From Arenicola marina (lineage: Eukaryota; Annelida; Polychaeta; Arenicolidae), in NCBI GenBank assembly GCA_964019135.1, contig OZ025248.1:39735670-39799669 (forward strand): 64,000 nt of DNA, given 5' to 3'. A program made the translations under genes and the position numbers. Numbering within the stretch: the first letter of the stretch is position 1; each line of letters starts with the position of its first letter. This document shows positions 32,021 through 43,624 of this stretch, piece by piece. Below the pieces are notes generated by a model that was not told the DNA's origin, ran no database searches, and worked only from the letters and a program-made list of their open reading frames with translations.

Positions 32021-32159
32021 CACGATTATCATATTATCTCGATATTAACGAATTCACCTTATCTCATCGTTTATTTGACGTCATTGATATTAATTAATTA
32101 TGATTCCCTAAATGGGTGCCATATCTTAGCGAGGAGACTAAGGCGTTTTGGGTGGGACA

Positions 32160-32695
32160 CTGCCTGGATTCATCTGGACGCTTTAACCACTTTTGGTCAA
32201 ATCGGGTCAATGGGAGAAGGGAGGGAGAGTGAAGCCATGTCCCCGGGAATGACCCCCTACTCTTTGCGAAGAAGGACATGGGATCTTTATCCTGCGACCA
32301 CACAGACACGGCCACAACGGGGCGCGAACCACCGGTCCACGTGCCGTTACAGGGGCGGATCTAGGAATTTGCCAAGGGGGGGGGGGGGGGGGGGAGGGGG
32401 GTTGCTGTCTGAAAACTTCCAAACGAGGGGTGTGCTCTCTGAAAAACTTGCGACCGGGGGAGGGGGGCGAGGGCGTGCTCGGAGAAGCCGTATGTTCCGG
32501 TCTCTGAAAACTTGCGACCGGGGGGGGGGGGGGGGCGGGCTTGGGCTTGGAAAAGCCGACTTTAACAGTGTATGTTCTGGTTCCCAAGGGGGGGTTGCAA
32601 TCCCCCCCCCACTAGATCCGCCACTGCGTTAGGCTCTCAGGGCGCCAGAGTACTCAAGGCGAGCGCTATAACCCACTGAGCTGCCGGGCCGGCCC
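32160..32695 (-). mobile_element. tRNA-derived SINE, copy 2 (split by a MITE)
   Basis: The body runs from CTTTAACCACTTTTGG (32170) to ccgtta (32349), and the head from ggctctcagggcg (32632) to gctgccgggccggc. The head on the minus strand reads GGCAGCTCAGTGGG. The SINE is interrupted by the 277-bp element described next, so it is the older of the two. Confidence 0.85.
32350..32626. mobile_element. G-rich MITE inserted in the SINE (277 bp, 5-bp TSD)
   Basis: Begins CAGGGGCGGATCTAGG and ends CTAGATCCGCCACTG, a 15-bp terminal inverted repeat with one mismatch. It is flanked on both sides by CGTTA, which occurs once in intact SINE copies. The interior is mostly G runs around two copies of ctctgaaaacttgcgaccgg. 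Related ends (ggggcggatctagg or its complement) appear near 39555, 40300, 40565, 46352 and 46850. Superfamily not assigned. Confidence 0.85.
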
Positions 32696-33825
32696 CCGTC
32701 CCGCAATATAAGAAGTACCTCTCGATGTCGCCACATGTGGGGCTGGATCAGACAGATGAATTAAATCCAATCCAAAATTCTACCTTAGAACTGTTAGCCC
32801 AGGCGGCCTTGTGGGACTTTTTTTAGACTGGGGAAGGCGCAACGATCTAGACTTCAACAATGTTTTTTTTGCAACGATATTGACCATAACAATGTATCGT
32901 GGATGTGCTTGTGGTCGTGGTCTAAACCTTCTCCCCCACCCCCCTATACGCCGCCCAAGCTCAGTAGTGTCTAGGGTAAAGCGTTACGCAAAGGTACTGC
33001 GCCTAGAAGCCAGCTATTTACAACAGTACTCTGCCAGACATTTTAAAAATTAGCTGAACACATTGTATGCTTTTGACAGTGTTTAATATTTATAAATGCA
33101 CAGATTCTTGTGTTATCTTTCATGTTTCAACAAACAGCTGTGATGTCCATACGCAGAAGACAAGGACTCTTGCTCAAAATGCTCGTTTTCCGTGTGCTTA
33201 TATATCTATGCTGGCGACGTACATGTTTGGACATGTTAATGTTATCCAAATGTTATGGCTTTCATTTTATGGTAGATTATAATGAGTTATTTGCGTTTAT
33301 CATTATCAAATGGTCATAATTATTAAGGCTTTTTTACTTACATTATGATAATAACTGTTTGTATGTAGAATAATTTCATTGGCAACCATGATACACAATG
33401 AATAGAATATTCAAGTCAAGGATATGTTTACATGTTATAATTTGCTGAATATTAAATCTACAATTTGTAACATTGTATCTGCCATTATCGAACCTACTAG
33501 ATAAGGTTGCATTCACAGGCACCAGCACGCGCCAAAAACAAGTATGGCCCCCGGTTCGAACGTTGGTGCTTCGTAAATCATCTTGCAGACACAGATACAG
33601 ATGATCAATCTTTTTGATTGTTTAGAAGAATTTGATAGGTAAAAAATTAATCTATACAAAAATATGATATTTTGCCCCAGTGTGCCTCCAAATAATTCAG
33701 AATTTCCAAATGCGCCTATTCTGTTTAAAAGTCCCCATGCAAAACCCAGGCTGGAACCGAGACCCAACGGCGGAACAGAGTAGGTCTCCCGAGGCTAAGT
33801 CAATAGAAGAAGCTTATATGCTAAC
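32696..33825. other. Non-genic spacer
   Basis: About 1.1 kb, AT-rich, with no gene or repeat that I can support. Confidence 0.5.
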
Positions 33826-34008
33826 TGTTATGTACGCGCGCGTTATGATTATGTAACTCTTTTAGTCGGATTATGTGTGAATACCTATGCAAATGTGACC
33901 GCCAGGGGACCACTCCATAAATAGGGGGGCGTGACGAATAAAAGTTCTTCTTGTCAGATACTCTCGTGTCAGCGTCATGGTATTATAGAGACCCTCAGGA
34001 ACGTGACA
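33826..34008 (+). mobile_element. Possible solo LTR fossil
   Basis: Starts TGTTATG and ends GTGACA. It has a TATA-like ccataaatagg and, about 20 bp later, AATAAA, an arrangement common in short LTRs. No partner LTR, internal region or target duplication is seen. Family unknown; weak call. Confidence 0.2.
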
Positions 34009-34750
34009 CGCGGCAAGACAGCACACTAACATAAAGAGTATATGTATTCCCAGGGGTTTTATAATAGAATTTTATTTTCGCAAGAAATTGTCTAAAAAGT
34101 ACATGAAGCAATGCCTTTTGAGCTAACATTAATGGCATCATGAATGACAAGACTGAACATGATGATAGAATTTGAAAATGACAGCATGAATAAATCATCT
34201 GTGTGTGCACCATAGATAGCCAGGCCGCATTGTCTGTCATCTATCTCAGACAACTCTGACTGGTACCATGAATCCGTATTGTAGTGTTATCATGACTTCA
34301 CTCAGCGGAGTCTCTGAGAATTTAGTAAAGTGAAGCAGATATGAAATCTGGCTATATATCAGGACAATGTTAAAACAACGCTGTTTTATCATTTGTGCTT
34401 CACTTGACTTCACTGTTTCAATTCTGAAATATTCATACGTGGTTCCTTGTAACAACGGACACTTTGGTCCGACCGTATGATTTCCTAAAAAATCGTTGGA
34501 ACCATCCGCCGGAGCCAAAAAGTTCAATGCAAAAATTATTCGACTACAACATAAATTTTGCATTGGTACATTGGGAGTTTTCATTTAATATAGCGCTGCA
34601 TGTTGCTCCGTAAGGGGGTTGCTAGCTCAACACGAATCCGCAGAGAGTGAATCTGGCTAAGTGCCTACCATGCGATGTCGCCATCTAACGGATGCACTTG
34701 CAAACAAGAATCAATCTCAGGTAGAGAGAGGTGAGTGATTGTAGCCCAGT
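34009..34750. other. Non-genic spacer
   Basis: About 740 bp. A 112-codon minus-strand frame at 34246-34584 has no recognisable domain and is probably chance. Confidence 0.4.
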
Positions 34751-34954
34751 GCCCGTATTCATACACAAATGCTGACGTATGACATTTCCAGGAGCCATTT
34801 CGCAGCTACTGACGCACGAACTGGGGTGATCTACGTGCCATTCCACTTAGATATGATAACAGTAGCAATAGATACAATGGTCATTACGTCAGTCAATGTG
34901 TAATGGGCCTACCAAATGGCATGCGTAAGCTATGTGTGGCTTATGAATACCGCT
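34751..34954. mobile_element. Foldback MITE A
   Basis: Opens gcccgtattcatac and closes ttatgaataccgctc as an imperfect inverted repeat, followed at once by a second element with the same terminal motif. Confidence 0.6.
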
Positions 34955-34956
34955 CG

Positions 34957-35109
34957 GGGCCGTATTCATAGAAGTAGTTTACGAACGAAAAGTCCTATTC
35001 AATGAAATTTAAGCACTTTCTTAATTCAGAAAATCCACTCGCTTGACAAATGTTTCACTTTGCGTTCAGTAGATTTGCGAAGCTTAAGTATGGTCTATGA
35101 ATACGGTCC
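34957..35109. mobile_element. Foldback MITE B
   Basis: gggccgtattcatagaagta at the left pairs with ctatgaatacggtcc at the right. The inner arms (cgaaaagtcc, gcttaag) are also roughly symmetrical. About 153 bp, non-coding. Confidence 0.75.
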
Positions 35110-35478
35110 TAGGGCCGGGAAGGAATACTTCGCTCAGCTTGATGCTAATGTCCTATTTGCGGGCGAAATATTCCGCATAGGTCCTAACGAACTTACGGAC
35201 CCTGCCTAGCTTGTCCGGTGTGACATGCGTAAGTGTCCCCCCCCCATGCACATCTGGTCACCCTTATATAAAATACATGACATTGCATATGAGACCTTCT
35301 CCGCACCATGTGTTCTTACGGTGGCATTATGATAGATCCAGGGGGGGCAATCTCGCATACCACACTGGCCCTCACAGCACCGCGTATGGCAACATTGGCG
35401 GCGACACGATGCCAACATGATATGACAGATTTGTGTAATGTATACAAGTACACCATTGACTGCCGGCAGTCCAGCAAG
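35110..35478. other. Region downstream of the DSD-like stop codon
   Basis: About 370 bp, presumed 3' UTR and flank on the minus strand. No clear AATAAA is seen on that strand within it. Confidence 0.4.
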
Positions 35479-35610
35479 TCACACGCCGGGTCCCCGTCCC
35501 AGGACCGACCAGACCGTCTCCACCACCCCTCGCCGCACACCCACCAGCCAGTCATACATGTTGACGGTAGGATCGCAATGTCCAGGCGTCAGCCACACTA
35601 AATCGCCCAC
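35479..35610 (-). CDS. DSD-like last exon (43 codons and stop)
   Basis: VGDLVWLTPGHCDPTVNMYD then WLVGVRRGVVETVWSV to GPGV and TGA. It carries the zinc-binding His and Cys of PGHCDPT. The acceptor is CTTTGACAG, about 20 bp from the edge of a 36-bp minisatellite. Confidence 0.92.
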   Translation of the reverse strand: MGDLVWLTPGHCDPTVNMYDWLVGVRRGVVETVWSVLGRGPGV

Positions 35611-38359
35611 CTGTCAAAGTAAAAAAATACAAATACGCCATCAAAAATGAGACATATAGAATATACAAATACGCCGTCAAGAACGAGACATATAGAATAT
35701 ACAAATACGCCGTCAAGAACGAGACATATAGAATATACAAATACGCCATCAAGAATGAGACATATAGAATATACAAATACGCCATCAAGGAGGAGACGTA
35801 TAGAATATACAAATACGTCATCAAGGAGGAGACGTATAGAATATACAAATACGCCATCAAGGAGGAGACGTATAGAATATACAAATACGTCATCAAGGAG
35901 GAGATGTATAGAATATACAAATACGCCATCAAGAACGAGACATATAGAATATACAAATACGCCATCAAGAACGAGACATAGAATATACAAATACGCCATA
36001 AAGAATCAGTCATACAGAATATACAAATACGCAATCAAGAACGAGACATATAGAATATACAAATACGCCCTAAAGAATCAGCCATATAGAATATACAAAT
36101 ACGCCATCAAGAATGAGACATATAGAATATACAAATACGCCATCAAGAACGAGACATATAGAATATACAAATACGCCATCAAGAACGAGACATATAAAAT
36201 ATACAAATACGCCATAAAGAATCAGTCATATAGAATATACAAATACGCCATCAAGAACGAGACATATAGAATATACAAATACGCCATAAAGAATGAGACA
36301 TATAGAATATACAAATACGCCATAAAGAATCAGTCATATAGAATATACAATGGATGAGAATATATCCAGTGTCCAAAAAACGCAGTCATCCTATCGGTGA
36401 CCATGTGCTGAGGATGTCACCAACTACCAATTACTCACTAGAGATATCATTGTGAAGCCTTGCATTGAGTTCATCACCACCAAATACTAAATAGACATGT
36501 CTAGCATAACCCAACATGTTCCATCTCACCTTCAGGTCGCCACCTGGCTTAAGAATGCCGTGTTCGTCACCCCCGCAGTAATACACTATTTCCGGCGTTT
36601 CAGTAACCTGCACAGCGGAAATCAAATAGTGAAATGTACTTCCAGTATGTCTGTACCCTGTACAGCGGGAATCAAATAGTGTAACTTCTTTAACGTTAAC
36701 CGTACCACCGTTTTCTCATAGCTGAAACTATAGCTGATAGTGCCGTTAACACTACAATCAAGATCATTAAAACACGTGTTTCATTGTATTACTCCCGCAA
36801 ATGTACAAAGTCTAATTCATATGTCCTTACAATGGGGTCACCGCTGACATTCAGTCATTCAATAATGTGTTGAAAAAAAATAATATTTTTCCTTTAATTA
36901 CCTTCGCTTTTAATAAATATAATTGCATTCATATCTTCGATACGATGAAGCGGCATAACTCTGTATACATATAGCGCCTGGGTAGATCGCGTGGTATCGG
37001 TAGAGAGTGATACACAATAAAATGCAGTGTTTTAACTAAGACCTACCAACGGGTCTCCCGAGTCCAGACTGAGGGCCTTCATACCCGCGTCAACCACGGC
37101 ACGGTCACCAGGCTGATACAACAACAAACGGACATTGTATCATCGCATATAACACTGCATCATAAATAAAAGGTCAACAACATTGAACAGCAAAACCAAT
37201 ATATAAATCTCTACAAAGTAGCCATAGCATTAAATATTGCCATAGCATTAAATATTGCCAATCAAATCTAAAATTACAAGTATAAATAGCGAACAAAGTC
37301 GCACACACATTGATCGAGATCTGATAAAACTCAGTGTAGTATTACATCAGACAAGTCCTATAAAGTCTATAAAGTTATTATCTTTTAACTTTACTGGTGA
37401 TGAAATTTTATGTGCTCCAGACACATAGTTATATTTGATGATCATATATGACACATTTCCATAAATTGTGTGAAAAAATTGCCTCATTTCACGTACTGTG
37501 ATGCTTTGCACCGTCGAGTGAACGAACAAACTCTGCTGAAAGTCCCGGAAGAAGTTTCCAGCACTGTCCCGGTTACGTCCATAATCGGCATCCATCAACA
37601 CATAAGACCCCTTATCAAGGTCAAGGTAGCTATTAATTGGTATCAACAGATGAGGCTGGGCCTGTCTACATGTAGTGACGTACATGCAAGCTAATATTTA
37701 CGTACTGTGTCCATTGTATATGACAATATAATAATGAAATATAGGCCTACTACCCATAGGGCCCCTGATGGGGGGTAGCCATGTCGCGTGTCGATTTTAA
37801 GAAAAGGTCCATGTCGCGTGTCGATTTTAAGAAAAGGTCCATGTCGCGTGTCGATTTTAAGAAAAGTTCCATGTCGCCGTGTCGCTAAGTCTTATGTCGC
37901 ATGTCGATTCTAAGACAACCCCAATGTCGCGTTGTCGATTTTAAAAATCGCCGTGTCGCCGTGTCGAAAAAGCCCCTCTGGGGCCCTACCCATGTGCGCT
38001 TTAATGTGCATGCCAACATGTAAATCAAGAAAAATATTGGAATGATATGCCGTTCGTTAAAATTCACGAAGTTAATATAGTGTAATTACTGAATACAAAT
38101 TACTTCTGATATACGGGGAACCAACACGGTTTTAGGCTCTTAAACGTCAATATTTTAGGGGGATTTGTTACAATATTATAACCAACATTCAATCAACCAT
38201 AACGCGGTATGTTGCCAGCGGATGCAGGCTGGCTATGATGTAATGATAATAGGATACAGGTTGGATCTCCGTGAAAACACCACTGGCTGCCTCGTCGAGA
38301 AAAGTGCCCGTACCGGCCCCCGTCACATAGGCACAGGACACGCCTGCCTCATCAAAGCA
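35479..38359 (-). CDS. DSD1-family PLP enzyme (D-serine dehydratase / 3-hydroxy-D-aspartate aldolase type), C-terminal five exons
   Basis: Five exons join in phase 0 to give 163 residues and a stop. The text follows the family exactly: VTGAGTGTFLDEAASGVFTE, GSYVLMDADYGRN, DRAVVDAGMKALSLDSG, YYCGGDEHGIL, VWLTPGHCDPTVNMYDW. In the family these fold-type III PLP enzymes use Zn2+ bound by the His and Cys of PGHCDPT to eliminate or retro-aldol cleave D-amino acids such as D-serine and D-3-hydroxyaspartate. The PLP lysine lies in the N-terminal barrel (about 210 residues), whose exons I could not find in 38.36-54 kb. Two introns contain minisatellites. Exact substrate is not decided by sequence. 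Confidence 0.9.
35628..36352. repeat. 36-bp minisatellite in a DSD-like intron (about 20 units)
   Basis: The unit is cgccatcaagaacgagacat plus atagaatatacaaata. It lies wholly in the intron, stopping about 20 bp from the acceptor of the last exon, so unlike the ASCC3 arrays it does not copy the splice site. It is open on both strands as 12-residue repeats (RIYKYAIKNETY on plus); not a gene. Confidence 0.93.
36530..36607 (-). CDS. DSD-like exon (26 codons)
   Basis: VTETPEIVYYCGGDEHGILK to GGDLK, phase 0 both ends. The acceptor is GCTGTGCAG, the donor AAG|GTGAGA. The GGDEHG stretch is a family signature. Confidence 0.9.
37047..37112 (-). CDS. DSD-like exon (22 codons)
   Basis: PGDRAVVDAGMKALSLDSGD then PL. 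The acceptor is TTGTATCAG, the donor TTG|GTAGGT. RAVVDAGxKAL is diagnostic of the family. Confidence 0.92.
37497..37610 (-). CDS. DSD-like exon (38 codons)
   Basis: GSYVLMDADYGRNRDSAG to HSTVQSIT. The start at TTGATAAG|GGGTCT is chosen because it makes EIQP|GSYVLMDADYG, the family sequence; an upstream TTAATAG is possible but would add five residues. The donor is ACA|GTACGT. Confidence 0.85.
37781..37972. repeat. 30-bp tandem repeat in a DSD-like intron
   Basis: atgtcgcgtgtcgattttaa plus gaaaaggtcc is repeated three times nearly perfectly, followed by two or three decayed units rich in gtgtcg. Confidence 0.85.
38258..38359 (-). CDS. DSD-like exon (34 codons)
   Basis: CFDEAGVSCAYVTGAGTGTF, LDEAASGVFTEIQP. 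The acceptor ATTTGACAG shows that more exons lie upstream. The donor is CCT|GTATCC. VTGxGTGT is the PLP-phosphate binding glycine loop region in this family. Confidence 0.9.
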
Positions 38360-38479
38360 CTGTCAAATACAACAGACATATCTGGGTAGCAGAGAGGCTA
38401 ACCTGAGAATAGAAAATGTCGGAAGATGTTCACGCACAGAGCAAAAAATCATTTTTTACGTCAAGATGAAGCTGGAGTG

Positions 38480-38730
38480 CTTAATTTGGGTTGGTTTTAT
38501 ATTCGGGACGTTTTTAACCACGTTTAGTGATATCGCGTCAATAAGAGAAGGAAGGGAGAGTGGAGCCATGTCCCCGGGGGTAACCCCTTAATCTTTGCGA
38601 AGAAGGACATGGGATCTTTATCCTGCGACTACACAGACATGACCACATCGGGGTTCGAAACACCGATTCACGTGCCGTTAGGCTCTCAAGTGGCCAGAGC
38701 ACTCAAGGTGAGCGCTCTGGCCACCTTCTG
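38480..38730 (-). mobile_element. tRNA-derived SINE, copy 3 (head truncated)
   Basis: Same body as copy 1 (cgggacgtttttaaccac, gccatgtccccgggggtaac, tgcgaagaaggacatggg). It ends within the anticodon-arm region (gagcgctctggccacc), lacking the box A end. Confidence 0.85.
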
Positions 38731-40330
38731 TATGCCTCTTAAGTAGGATTTTGCCCAAAACTTAGTCTTGGTCTCATTTTTATCCAAGTTAGTAAAAACT
38801 TAAGATAGCTTTTAGGGGACTTAAGTGTTGTTTGACAACTTGAAGATGGACCGCATTCGTACATATAGGCGTAGTTGGCCAGGTCGCACGAGACATCGTG
38901 TCTCCATTCGATACATCCCCACTCTCACAAGCTACTAGACTTACAGGTTGAAAGACAAAGCCTAGTAACTGGCAATACCACGCTACAGTCTTCACCAGAA
39001 TAAAGAGTATGGCAAGGCCCGGCAGATTTCGAAAAAGTCAGAAACCTAGGAGCCAGCTAAGGGTCATTCCTTCCAGCAGCTCGTCAGGAGAAGACGCAGA
39101 TAGAGGGGGTGGGTGGGGGGAGAGGGGGGGCACTATTATGCAAATGTATGGGGGGGGGGGGGGTTCCGCGGGTACCTAGATGCCTGAGAGACCGGATATT
39201 TGTGATGCAATAGATACCCCTATAGAGCGGACATTTATGATGAAAAAAAGATCCCCATAGAGCGGATATTTTTAAATTTGCGATAAGGGGGGGGGGGCTT
39301 TGAAAATTTGTGCTCATAGAGCGGGTTTTGGCTTTGAAACGCCCCGACTGAGCGGATTTGGGCGGTGAAAAAGGGAGGGCTTTGCCGCGGACACCCCCCC
39401 CCCCAAACCCAGCAATGTATTAAGTCACCCCCCACGGGTCTGTTCTACAGTAGGACTTCGTATGAAAGCTGAGGTCTACAACTCAGATGGTCTAAATATT
39501 GCGTTGACAAATGGCAAAAAGTTGTTGGACGGGGGCGGAACCCTGTCCCCCCCCCGATCCGCCCCTGCTGACGTAACAGTTATCTGTCATTTCTGGATGA
39601 TCCTTCTGGGTCAAACTGTTCCAAAGAGTTAGGATTTGCAATAGTTTGCCTTGTTAGGTTGTTCAGTTGACTTATTAACATGCTGAAAAAATTTGCAGAC
39701 TATTTTACCCCATAGGTGGCCATTTTGCCCATTTAAGGGGACAAAATGACCCACTGTGACATTATACATGCTTTTTGTGCTGGTTAAAATTGTACTCGTG
39801 TCACTCGCATGTATCCAAGCAATGTTATTCACAAGACAACTGTTGTCAGTTTACCAAAATTTGGCTCTTTTTATCGCGCTGCTTGTCCCTCAAGAAATAC
39901 AAATGAAGTTAATGTAGTCATTTTGCCCCATGTTCCCCTACCACTCAAGGAATCGCGTGAACCTGCTTGAAATAGAGGCGAAAAAGAAATATTCGCGAGA
40001 AATAGATTTAGATCGCGCCTAGCAGGGAATTTAATCTGGAAACGTGGGGGGGGGGGGCGATGTCTAAAAACTAGCAGCCGAGGGTCGGTGGGGGTGGGGG
40101 GGGGGGGGTGACGGATCAGATGGCCTTGATTTTGCGGGGGAAAACGGCATAAGGGTCCTTGATAAATTTCGCCTTAAACATCCATTTGGTTGAAGGGGTG
40201 GGTTACCGCCACTGGGTTGCACCTGCAACATGTCACTTTGCGGTGTACTTCGCCGTGAAGCCAGACTTTTACAGTGAAACACCCCTAACCTGCGCCCCCA
40301 CCCGCCGCTAGATCCGCCCCTGATTCGGCC
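38731..40330. other. Non-genic spacer with G/C homopolymer-rich elements
   Basis: No gene. Stretches of G8-G14 at 39100-39160, 39290, 39540, 40045 and 40100 sit next to element ends gatccgcccctg (39555) and ctagatccgcccctg (40305), so remnants of the CAGGGGCGGATC-type MITE are likely. Three short variants of 'atagagcggaNatttttga' occur at 39190-39340. Confidence 0.5.
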
Positions 40331-41689
40331 TATGCTCTTGTGCCAGATTTTGATCGTACCGTTTGAACGGCAATATGCGCGCGGAGGAATGAGAAAGAAT
40401 GCCATTTTTAATGCCAAACTTAAGCCATCTGAGGCGTGTACCCCCCGCCCCCCACCCCCTCGTTCAGCACCCCCCCCCCCCCCCCACCCCCTCGTTCAGC
40501 CCCCCCCCCCACCGCCACATCGTTCGCAGGTTTCCCATGGACCCCTCCCTTTACAAATTGCTGGATCCGCCATTGTGCTCACCTCGACAGGTGCTGCTCA
40601 GCGCTACTTGGCGACGTTTATAAGCTCTTTCCGTTTGACTGTCTACTTCTGTCACCCGGGGAAGACACTAAACCTCTGTCAAGTTTGGTTTCCTCTTCCT
40701 CTCCTTCTGTTATTACATCCCGACAGACTCAGCTAGCTTCAGCTGAGTGTGACAGACAGTTGTCGTCTGCTAAAGTACATTATTACCTTCATCCTTGAAA
40801 AGTTCCAAAATGGAGCGTCATTCGCCAGTAGCCGTGAGATGGCAGCACAATTCAAGGCATAATTTGGTCGCGACGCCAAGTGAAGCGAGGCGCTTTCGAG
40901 ATCGAGTTGCCCGCCAGTAGAAACTAAGCTGCGATGCGTCTTAAGTAGTTTATAAAAAAGCATTAAGTTTTGAACCTTAACTAAGCCAGCAAAAACATTT
41001 AATCTAAAACTTAACTGAAGTTTAAGATGCATACAAAATACGGGCCCTGAGCTATCGGGCCGGCCCCGCTTTATTTGGGGAATGGAGCACAGCAAGTTCT
41101 TTAAGGCAGTATGCGAGATCACCGTGACGCCACCTATCGAATGCAATTTATATGTGACCGTTTGCAGACTTCGCAAGCGTTTTTACTTATCGAAAGCTCA
41201 ATATTCATACAATAGACATAACAGGAAATAATATAAACAAAAAATATCAGGACCTTTGACCACTTTTTTTTTCGTTGTTTTTTTATCCCTGAAATTCCGC
41301 AAAGTGACAATGCTGACAGTGGCAATGAGTTTCCATATAGGGGGTTCAATATAGGACGGTTCAAGCTCACATTGCAAAAAAACAATATTATTGCATTATT
41401 CTTGTAAACATATAGCAAGGTATTCTATTTTATAATCAAAACTAAGTGAAAATACTCCAAACTCCCATAGGTCGCCATGTTCAAATGTAATAGGGGGTGG
41501 GGGGCTTCTATCTCACTTAGTGGAAAAAGTAGCCAGAAAACACTCTTTTTTTCATTAATACGTCGTAATAAGGATATGAAAAGATGTATCTGGTGAAAAT
41601 TTCAATGAAAAAAAAAAAATGAAAAATGAAAGAACAACCGATCAACTAATGCACCAATCAATGTGAAGTCACAGGGGGGGAGGGTTGGG
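40331..41689. other. Non-genic spacer
   Basis: C-rich tract at 40440-40520 ending in ctggatccgccattgtg (another MITE end). A SINE head fragment (gagctatcgggccggcccc) sits at 41047-41066. No protein is recognised. Confidence 0.5.
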
Positions 41690-41968
41690 GTGGGACCCCG
41701 CTTTAACCAATTCTGGTCATATCGAGTTAATGAAAGAAGGAAGGAAAGAGCAGAGCCATGTCCCCGGGGTCCCCTCCTACTCTTTGCGAAAAAGGGCATG
41801 GGATCTGTATCCTGCGACCAAACAGACATGACCACAACGGGGCTGGGACTACCGATCGACGTGCCGTTCGGCCCTCCTGCGGCCAGAGCGCTCAATGCGA
41901 GCGCTCAATGCGAGCGCTCAATGCGAGCGCTCAATGCGACCCACTGAACCATCGGTGCGGCCCTCACT
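41690..41968 (-). mobile_element. tRNA-derived SINE, copy 4
   Basis: Body as in copy 1 (cgctttaaccaattctgg to gggactaccgatcgacgtg). The anticodon-stem region has been amplified: a 13-bp gcgctcaatgcga unit occurs four times at 41888-41940. Confidence 0.85.
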
Positions 41969-43192
41969 CAGTGCGGTTCGATGGTTTCCCCGAATTATGT
42001 TTTGTTAAATGGGGCATTAATTCGGATGAATGTGATAAAAATTGAAGCAAATCGTACAAATCGGAAGGCCAGAAAAATCGTAAGATGACAGAAATTAATA
42101 TCCTCAGATATACAGACAAATTGTACAATGGCCTAATATATATAGATATATATATATCAGAAGCGCAACATGTATTGCAGATTAACACAGACCCACACCG
42201 CTGGCATCTCAATAAAACATGGGTCAAGCAAAAGCTGATTCTGGATGTACTAGTTAAAGAACGAGTTGGAGTGCATTCGCCAAAAGAAAGCACGAGAAGC
42301 GATAGCGTCGAGTGGTTTATTTGTGGAATGCACGACAGTGAGTTCTTTAACGTGAGCTTACTTATCAAATTGTTATAACAAGGCATGACATGTGCTCACG
42401 TTTGGATACAGGAATTGACTATTGTGTCAATTGCACTACCCGACGAATACATGAGGCACATTGTGGAAACAACGGTTCGTCATTGTGAAGCCACAGGGGG
42501 GAGGGTAGGCGTGGATGAAGTAGACATTTTGGAAGTCATTGCTTCTTAGTTCCGTGAAAACATCGCCCCCTGAAAAGCGATATGACGGATACAATGAGAA
42601 ATGTATGCAATCAATAATTGTGGAATTTCCATATATTTTGAGATTTCTGATCTAACCCCCGCCCCTTTGGTGCTTAACATTGAATTATGCATTCCATTGT
42701 TTGTCTTGAAATTGGCAAGTTAATTCTGTCAACACCAGCCAACTCGGCTCTGCTCAGCTCAGCTCGACTGATTATACCGTGACACTTGACGAGTCAATAT
42801 TAACAGTAGCATGGTGGTCAGGCATGACGACAAACGAACAGAGATTTGTGGCGGAAATGAGAATTACTCAGCCCTTCAGCTTAGCGGTAAGCGCTGAAGC
42901 AAGCTTTTTGGCGGCAATAGTCAAACGGTCGGTTGGAACCAGACGATGAAGTCGACCTTCGAGTCGCTGGCGGCAACATTCAAACAACAGAGAAGGACCG
43001 GTAAGATATCATTTTCGTTGGTTTATATATGCAGTACTTTGTCGTTTATTATTTAAATACAGCACAATTATGTTAATAAAACAAGGTCTGATGGTGCGTT
43101 TCTCTAGATATATAATACTGAAGAGAGATGCGTGACGTTGCAATGTTTTTCAGATTGAGTATAATATGAACTGAGAAACATTCTTTTTGTTC
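41969..43192. other. Non-genic spacer
   Basis: AT-rich with a (TA)n stretch at 42137-42160. Two about 100-codon frames overlap on opposite strands at 41964-42386 with no domain. Nothing else is recognised. Confidence 0.45.
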
Positions 43193-43312
43193 ATGCAAAC
43201 CACGGGCGCTCGGTTCACGCGATGGAAGTCCTACGGCCTGTGTATACGCTATATATTACTAGTAATATATAGCGTATACACATCCCGTGAACCGAGCGCC
43301 CGTGATGCAAAC
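43193..43312. mobile_element. 104-bp palindromic MITE with 8-bp target duplication
   Basis: The 19-bp arms CACGGGCGCTCGGTTCACG (43201-43219) and its complement (43286-43304) enclose a perfect 44-bp palindrome centred at 43260/43261 (outer half tgtgtatacgctatatatta). atgcaaac flanks both sides (43193-43200, 43305-43312). An 8-bp duplication is typical of hAT elements. Confidence 0.9.
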
Positions 43313-43624
43313 ATTGTGAAAGAAATCATTCACAGAATAAGTCGCCCCTTTCCCCCCATAGGGGGTGCGGTGAGTAGATAACATATATTTAGCTGCCTTT
43401 CTATTTTGCAATGTGCATTATATTGACCAACAGGAGATTCACACGTTCACTGACGAATCATGTCCATCTTTTGCGCCATGTAATTGCTACAAATTAAGAT
43501 ATTTAAACTTATAATGGATAACAACGTATCCCGAGTGACCTGTCGACGGGTAAAGGCTCACATGCCCCAATTTTCGTTTGCCCTTTGTGTAAAGACTCCC
43601 CCTCCCCTCGGCCCCCTACCCGGG

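Noticed and set aside
33826-34008. Full LTR retroelement
   Set aside because: Only a possible solo LTR; no second LTR, primer-binding site or internal coding region is visible.
34246-34584. 112-codon minus-strand frame
   Set aside because: No domain, no splice or promoter context, and AT-rich DNA of this length can hold such a frame by chance.
35647-36357. 236-codon plus-strand frame (RIYKYAIKNETY repeats)
   Set aside because: By-product of the 36-bp intronic array; it lies in an intron of the minus-strand DSD-like gene.
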